A DNA stretch of 9,422 nucleotides from contig JAZGAE010000119.1 in the NCBI GenBank assembly GCA_036475545.1, positions 1 through 9,422 on the forward strand, given 5' to 3'. The notes under the pieces were generated by a model. It did not search any database and had not been told where the DNA came from. It was given only the letters and a program-made list of their open reading frames with translations. This DNA is from JAZGAE01 sp036475545. Lineage in GTDB: Bacteria > Pseudomonadota > Alphaproteobacteria > DATDPM01. Shown here piece by piece: positions 5,635-9,422 of this stretch (the first letter of the stretch is position 1; every line of letters starts with the position of its first letter). The position numbers and the translations under genes are program-made.

Positions 5635-5973
5635 CTATCTTTTTCTTCGCGCCGGTTTGCGAGCGGTCTTTCTGGCCGTTGATTTTCTCGCTGCCGCCCG
5701 TCTGGGCGACGATCTCTTGGCGGTACGCTTCTTCGCGGCGGGCTTCCTCGCGGTCGCCCTCTTGGCGGTGCGCTTCTTCGCGGCAGGCTTCCTCGCGGTC
5801 GCCCTCTTGGCGGTACGCTTCTTCGCGGCAGGCTTCTTCGCAGTCGCCCTCTTGGCGGTACGCTTCTTCGCGGCAGGCTTCTTCGCGGTCGCCCGCTTGA
5901 CGGTACGCTTCTTCGCGGCGGGCTTCTTCGCCGCGGTCTTTTTCTTCCTTGTGACTTTCAGTTTAGTCGCCAT
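5635..5973 (-). CDS. Histone H1-like Lys/Ala/Arg repeat protein
   Basis: The 112-residue product is almost entirely Lys, Arg, Ala, Pro and Thr. After a short start rich in Lys (1-14) come five tandem 15-residue repeats of the form A-K/R-KPAAKKRT-A/V-KRAT (15-89), then an Arg-rich tail (90-112) ending in PARRKR. This resembles eukaryotic histone H1 C-terminal tails and the bacterial H1-like/AlgP-like proteins, which bind DNA without sequence specificity and affect nucleoid compaction or gene expression. No folded domain is expected. GGGGGA lies about 4 nt before the ATG and may be the ribosome site. The gene converges with the phosphatidyltransferase gene and lies 271 bp downstream of the MgtC-like gene on the same strand, too far to assume one operon. 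Function is inferred from composition only. Confidence 0.85.
   Translation of the reverse strand: MATKLKVTRKKKTAAKKPAAKKRTVKRATAKKPAAKKRTAKRATAKKPAAKKRTAKRATARKPAAKKRTAKRATARKPAAKKRTAKRSSPRRAAARKSTARKTARKPARRKR
5707..5931 (-). repeat. Five tandem 45-bp repeats inside the H1-like gene
   Basis: Five in-frame 45-bp units encode the 15-residue KPAAKKRT repeat. The units are near-identical at DNA level, differing at a few positions, which points to recent expansion by slippage or unequal recombination. Because the period is a multiple of three, copy-number change would keep the frame. The low stop density of the repeats also creates long false frames on the other strand. Confidence 0.9.
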
Positions 5974-6244
5974 GTTTCCCCCGTCTAATAATCCGCTTCT
6001 GCCGAAATGTTACCTAACTGTCTCAATCGCCGGTATAGAAAACACGCACCGAGACGAAAGCTCAAGCGCAAAGTATTCGGTCCCCCCCGCGTCCGATTTT
6101 CGTTCCCTCGAACTTACTGCCGCGGCCGGTCGGTTGGCGGGACGTTGGCCGATTGATCATCGCCGTCACAATGGTCGGAACATACGGCAAGGCGCTGGCT
6201 CGGCCGCTCCCGTCGACACCTTGATAACCGGCCATCGAAAGAGA
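5974..6244. other. Gap between the MgtC-like and H1-like genes
   Basis: This 271-bp stretch is less GC-rich than its surroundings near 6000-6080, which suits a promoter for the H1-like gene. On the - strand a TATACC (6031-6036) resembles a -10 box but lacks a matching -35. No gene or strong hairpin was recognised. Confidence 0.35.
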
Positions 6245-7528
6245 CTACGAAGTGAGTGCCCCCGACCATATCACGGCGGCCGCAGCCAACAGTGCGGCGA
6301 GCAAAGGGACCGCGACATGGAGGCCCATCCGCAGATTCCCGATGGCCGTGACAAGGACGGGCTTGCTGGCGGTGCCGGTGGCGACGGCCAATACCGTCGC
6401 CGCTGCGACGACGCTTGCGCTCGCTTCGCCGGGTTCGATCATCGAGGCAAGGGAGAGGGTTATGGCGTCGACGTCGCCCAGGCCCGAGACGGCCGCAAGA
6501 AGATAGAGTCCAGTTTCCCCCAGCCAATCCCGGAACGCTCGCGCCAACACCATGACGACGGCGAGCAACAATCCGAACGGCACCGCCACTTTCAGCTCGA
6601 GCGGATTGCGCGGCTCAAGCCCTTCGCCACCCCCGTCTTCGATGGCTCTAGCGCTGCGCCGGGCATACCAGGCAGCGCCCGCGAAGGCGACGATGGAGGC
6701 GGCAAATAGAGGCCAAACGAGACGGTCGAAAAGAGACGGGGCGATGATCGTGGCGAGAACGAGGACACGGGGGAACACGGTGGCCGCCGCGACTGCGATC
6801 CCGGCGGCGAGCAGATCCTGCATTGCCGCATTGGTCTTGCCGAGGCGGGCGAAATTGATCGCCACCGCGGTCGAAGAGGCGAGTCCGCCCAACAGGCCGG
6901 TGAGGAGGATACCGCGGCGGCTGCCCGCCAACCTGATCGCGAAATAGCCGACGTAGGAGATGCCGGCGACGAGCACCACCATCCACCAGATGCGGTACGG
7001 GTTGATGGCTTCCCAAGGTCCATAGCCCTGGTCCGGCAGCACGGGAAGAACGACGACCGAAATGAGCAAGAGCCGGAGCGTCGCGAGAAGCTCTTTGCGC
7101 TCGATGCGCCGGAGCATGCCGTGCAATTCAGGCTTGATGCCGAGCAACAGGGTGATGACGACCGCTCCGGAGGCCGCGACCGCCAGCTCGCCCAGCCCGG
7201 CCAAGGCGCCCAGGGCGAAGGCGATGAGCATCGCCGCGGTGGTGGTTATGCTGACGTCGGGACTCTTGAGCGAGGCGCGCCAGTGCCCGATCGCCGCCAC
7301 GGTCGCGAGCGCCAGGAACACGGCCGCCAGAAGCAGCCCACCGAAAGTCTCGGAAAGGATCGCCGCGACGCCGCCGAGCAAGCCGATGATGCCGAAGGTG
7401 CGGATGCCGGCCACGCGTGCGCCCTCCGGGAGCGCGCGGGCGTGCCAGCCGCGCTCCAGGCCGAGCAAGAGACCGATCGCAAGCGCCACGCCTAGGCGAA
7501 CGAACAGTTCTGGATTATCGAAAGGCAT
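6245..7528 (-). CDS. MgtC/SapB family membrane protein with DUF4010 domain
   Basis: The 427-residue product is a polytopic inner-membrane protein with roughly ten to twelve hydrophobic segments. The N-terminal part (about 8-135) carries the MgtC/SapB pattern: RLGVALAIGLLLGLERGW (11-28), then a glycine-rich segment from Gly41 (GIRTFGIIGLLGGV). The C-terminal part (about 180-400) matches DUF4010, with GYFAIRLAGSRRGILLTG (194-211) followed by GGLASSTAVAINFAR (214-228). The two domains occur together in a widespread uncharacterised family. MgtC itself is linked to growth in low magnesium and to virulence in Salmonella, but that role should not be assumed here. The ATG at 7528 begins just before the conserved N-terminus; no strong ribosome site is seen, only AGG close to the start. 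It shares strand with the surface-protein gene 330 bp upstream. Confidence 0.9.
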   Translation of the reverse strand: MPFDNPELFVRLGVALAIGLLLGLERGWHARALPEGARVAGIRTFGIIGLLGGVAAILSETFGGLLLAAVFLALATVAAIGHWRASLKSPDVSITTTAAMLIAFALGALAGLGELAVAASGAVVITLLLGIKPELHGMLRRIERKELLATLRLLLISVVVLPVLPDQGYGPWEAINPYRIWWMVVLVAGISYVGYFAIRLAGSRRGILLTGLLGGLASSTAVAINFARLGKTNAAMQDLLAAGIAVAAATVFPRVLVLATIIAPSLFDRLVWPLFAASIVAFAGAAWYARRSARAIEDGGGEGLEPRNPLELKVAVPFGLLLAVVMVLARAFRDWLGETGLYLLAAVSGLGDVDAITLSLASMIEPGEASASVVAAATVLAVATGTASKPVLVTAIGNLRMGLHVAVPLLAALLAAAAVIWSGALTS

Positions 7529-7580
7529 TGCCTGTCATTGTCCGGGCTAGAGCGACCCGGCGGCATGTTCTCCCGGATCC

Positions 7581-7609
7581 ACATTAGGACAGGGGCGAAG
7601 GGATGCCAA
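7581..7609 (-). promoter_or_regulatory. Candidate promoter for the MgtC-like gene
   Basis: On the - strand TTGGCA (7609-7604) is followed after 17 bp by TAATGT (7586-7581). The -35 matches at five of six positions, the -10 at three of six. The spacing is ideal and a start near 7574 would leave a leader of about 46 nt. Weak evidence overall. Confidence 0.3.
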
Positions 7610-7818
7610 TTCGCATGACAGGAAAAACGGACCGGGTCCCGGGCCGCCCCGGGGCGATCGGCTACGGGCGGTCGATCCGCGTCCCTGAGCTGCAAGCGTT
7701 GGCAGCGGTCGTCATGGCGACGCTTGCGCTCGCTCCGCCGCGCCCGCCGCGCCCGTCCGCAATCGTGTGGGGAAAACCGTCGCGGCCGTTCTCAGGCCGC
7801 TTGTTCCTGATCATGCAT

Positions 7819-7835
7819 CCCCGGCGCTGCCGGGG
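7819..7835 (-). terminator. Perfect GC hairpin after the surface-protein gene
   Basis: ccccggc (7819-7825) and gccgggg (7829-7835) form a 7-bp stem with a 3-nt loop, 24 bp after the stop of the surface-protein gene. In the direction of transcription no T-run follows, so it is a terminator-like hairpin rather than a textbook terminator. Confidence 0.45.
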
Positions 7836-7858
7836 CCGACCTTCATCTTACCGTGGAC

Positions 7859-9422
7859 CTATGGCTTTAGAATAGTGATCGAGGTGCCGTCGCTGTCCCC
7901 GTCGGGGTCGCGGTTGTCGCTCGACTGATACGTGAGCGTCGCGTGGCCCACGTCGTCAATCGTGAGCGTGACGCTGGCGTCCCTTCTACGCATGATCCCG
8001 CTGGTCAGGCTGCACTGGCCGCCGGCGCCCGTGATGCAGGAGGCGGTCCCGGAATAGCCGCCGGACCAGGTTACGGCCACGGTGGCGTCCGGAACCGGGG
8101 CGCCGCTCGCGTCCTCGGCCGAGATCGTCACTATCGCCCGCCACCACCGCTGCAGCTTCTGGGTCGTGGCGTCGAGGTCGCCGACGTGCACGGTATCCAC
8201 GTTGTCCGCCGTTACCGTCACGGTCTGGGTGGCGGTGCCGGTGTTGCCGGCGGTGTCGGTGGCGGACCAGGTGACGGTGGTGGCCCCGACCGGGAACGGG
8301 CCGGTGTCGTCCGGCGTCGCGGGCAACGGTCCGTCCACCAGGTCATTGGCGGAGCCCGTGCCGATATCGACGTCGGTGAACTCGCCGGTGGCCACGACCG
8401 TCACGTCCGCGGGCTCGGTGACCGTCGGTGCCGTGGTGTCGGCGACCGTCACGGTCTGGGTGGCGGTGCCGGTGTTGCCGGCGCCATCGGTGGCGGACCA
8501 GGTGACGGTGGTGGCCCCGACCGGGAACGGGCCGGTGTCGTCCGGCGTCGCGGGCAACGGTCCGTCCACCAGGTCATTGGCGGAACCCGTGCCGATGTCG
8601 ACACTGGTCAACGGGCCGGTCGCCTCGGCGCCCACGTCCGCGGGCTCGGTGACCGTCGGCGCCGTGGTGTCGGTGACCGTCACGGTCTGGGTGGCGGTGC
8701 CGGTGTTGCCGGCGCCGTCGGTGGCGGACCAGGTGACGGTGGTGGCCCCGACCGGGAACGGGCCAGTGTCGTCCGGAGTCGCGGGCAACGGTCCATCCAC
8801 CAGGTCATTGGCGGAGCCCGTGCCGATATCGACACTGGTCAACGGGCCCGTCGCTTCGGCGCCCACGTCCGCGGGCGCCGTCACCACCGGCGGCGTGGTG
8901 TCCGCGGGCTCGGTGACCGTGATCGTCGCGGTGACCACCTCGCTCGTGAGATTGAAGTCGTTGGCGCGGTAGGTGAAGCTGTCTTGGCCGGTGAAGCCCG
9001 CCGTCGGCGTGTATTTGAAGCTTCCGTCGGCGAACACCGACCACAGGCTGCCGTTCGAGGCCGCGCTCATCAGTTGCATGACGAAGCCGCTGTCGACGTC
9101 GCTGTCGTTGGCCAGCACCCCTTCGGCGGGCGACACGACGAGTTGCGTCCCCTTGGGCGTGGTGTAGCCGGGGTCGGCTACCGCCACCGGCGCGTCATTG
9201 ATGCCGAGGATCGACATCGTGACCGTGGCGGTGTCGGTGAGCTCGCCGTCCGAGATGGTGTAGGTGAAGCTGTCGCCGTCCGATCCGCCGCCCGGAAGCG
9301 ACTCGAACTGGCCGGCGGGGTCGTACCTGCAGCTATCGCCGATCTTGGAGACGGTGCCCCGCGTCGTGCCGGAGATCACGTCGCAGCTCACCACCGTCAG
9401 CGTGTCCCCGTCCGGATCGCTG
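7859..9422 (-). CDS. Large surface/secreted protein with cadherin-like and HYR repeats, C-terminal part (5' end outside window)
   Basis: The frame is open to the right edge, so the start lies outside; 520 C-terminal residues are visible. In order: most of a cadherin-like/tandem-95 type Ig-fold domain (1 to ~73, starting SDPDGDTLT and ending near SFTYTISDG...), a second such domain (~76-170, with LANDSDVD and DGSFKYTPTAGFTGQDSFTY), three tandem 77-residue HYR domains (~175-403, each with FPVGATTVTWSATD-x-AGNTGTATQTVTV), and a C-terminal domain (~405-520). The last holds VHVGDLD, a Trp pair, PVPDATVAVTW and a Cys pair (SCITGAGGQC), a type often seen at the ends of secreted bacterial proteins. 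Asp-rich DxDxD loops suggest calcium binding. No LPXTG, PEP-CTERM or C-terminal membrane anchor is visible, so export may be by an unseen N-terminal signal or a type I system. The catalytic or adhesive part, if any, lies outside the window. Confidence 0.88.
   Translation of the reverse strand, partial: SDPDGDTLTVVSCDVISGTTRGTVSKIGDSCRYDPAGQFESLPGGGSDGDSFTYTISDGELTDTATVTMSILGINDAPVAVADPGYTTPKGTQLVVSPAEGVLANDSDVDSGFVMQLMSAASNGSLWSVFADGSFKYTPTAGFTGQDSFTYRANDFNLTSEVVTATITVTEPADTTPPVVTAPADVGAEATGPLTSVDIGTGSANDLVDGPLPATPDDTGPFPVGATTVTWSATDGAGNTGTATQTVTVTDTTAPTVTEPADVGAEATGPLTSVDIGTGSANDLVDGPLPATPDDTGPFPVGATTVTWSATDGAGNTGTATQTVTVADTTAPTVTEPADVTVVATGEFTDVDIGTGSANDLVDGPLPATPDDTGPFPVGATTVTWSATDTAGNTGTATQTVTVTADNVDTVHVGDLDATTQKLQRWWRAIVTISAEDASGAPVPDATVAVTWSGGYSGTASCITGAGGQCSLTSGIMRRRDASVTLTIDDVGHATLTYQSSDNRDPDGDSDGTSITILKP
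8207..8899 (-). repeat. Three tandem 231-bp repeats encoding HYR domains
   Basis: The same phrase recurs at exactly 231-bp steps (for example cggtctggg at 8221, 8452 and 8683). Units lie at about 8669-8899, 8438-8668 and 8207-8437. The first two (in reading order) are nearly identical at protein level; the third differs mainly near its start (DVTVVATGEFTDVD in place of DVGAEATGPLTSVD) and at DTAGN for DGAGN. The high DNA identity implies recent duplication or gene conversion. Confidence 0.92.

Larger units (their letters stand above)
7529..7858. other. Gap between surface-protein and MgtC-like genes
   Basis: This 330-bp stretch is bounded by the surface-protein stop and the MgtC-like start, both on the - strand. 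It holds a hairpin near the first and a weak promoter candidate near the second, listed separately. A + strand open frame (7603-7875) gives a Pro/Arg-rich product with no domain and runs into the opposite gene; it is not called. Confidence 0.5.

Noticed and set aside
4797..5900. 367-codon + strand frame overlapping the second phosphatidyltransferase
   Set aside because: It is a shifted frame over a well-supported membrane enzyme, then runs into the H1-like repeats; the product is Arg/Gly-rich with Ser/Arg repeats.
5707..5931. CRISPR array
   Set aside because: The 45-bp units are contiguous coding repeats without unique spacers, in frame with a Lys/Ala/Arg protein.
6031..6061. Promoter for the H1-like gene (TTGAGC with TATACC on the - strand)
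   Set aside because: The spacing between the two boxes is about 22 bp, too long, and no other -35 fits the -10-like box.
5555..6709. 384-codon + strand frame covering the H1-like gene and part of the MgtC-like gene
   Set aside because: Its middle is the antisense of the KPAAKK repeats, giving a Phe/Ala/Leu-rich repeat, and the rest is antisense to MgtC/DUF4010; no domain is recognisable.
7603..7875. 90-codon + strand frame between the surface-protein and MgtC-like genes
   Set aside because: It is low-complexity Pro/Arg-rich, overlaps the 3' end of the opposite gene, and contains that gene's terminator-like hairpin.
8082..8972. Long + strand open frame opposite the HYR repeats
   Set aside because: It is antisense to a gene with clear domains, and its repeats (period 77 residues) are simply the mirror of the HYR array.

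Overview
The window is GC-rich bacterial DNA. It carries an ECF sigma factor, an exported cupredoxin, a histone-H1-like Lys/Ala/Arg repeat protein, an MgtC/SapB-DUF4010 membrane protein and a large surface protein built of cadherin-like and HYR domains. This mix fits a Gram-negative bacterium, perhaps a proteobacterium, but no marker gene fixes the taxon. The H1-like protein argues only weakly against Archaea; the Sec-type signal peptide and strong Shine-Dalgarno sites are compatible with Bacteria.

Layout. Five genes read on the + strand from the left edge to about 5.5 kb: the C-terminal part of an ECF sigma factor (2-388, cut by the window edge), a periplasmic cupredoxin (624-1127), a ~790 bp stretch with no convincing gene but several inverted repeats and a promoter candidate, then an inositol block. 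The block holds myo-inositol-phosphate synthase (1919-3055), a fused inositol-1-phosphate cytidylyltransferase/CDP-alcohol phosphatidyltransferase of the IPCT-DIPPS type (3273-4637), and a second, stand-alone CDP-alcohol phosphatidyltransferase that resembles phosphatidylinositol-phosphate synthases (4882-5532). Three genes read on the - strand from the right edge: the surface repeat protein (7859 to beyond 9422), the MgtC/DUF4010 protein (6245-7528) and the H1-like protein (5635-5973). They converge on the inositol block at about 5.53-5.63 kb.

How the genes may work together. Ino1 would turn glucose-6-phosphate into inositol phosphate. The fused enzyme would activate it to CDP-inositol and join it to a second inositol phosphate, giving phospho-di-myo-inositol-phosphate, the precursor of the compatible solute DIP. 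The third enzyme would use inositol phosphate and CDP-diacylglycerol to make a phosphoinositide lipid precursor. The block thus looks like a compact locus sending one precursor to a solute branch and a lipid branch; this is inference from families and gene order. No phosphatase for the last step of either branch lies in the window. Separately, the sigma factor ends in a Cys cluster (CxxC-x7-CxC) and sits just upstream of a copper-binding protein, which suggests, without proving, a metal-responsive regulatory pair.
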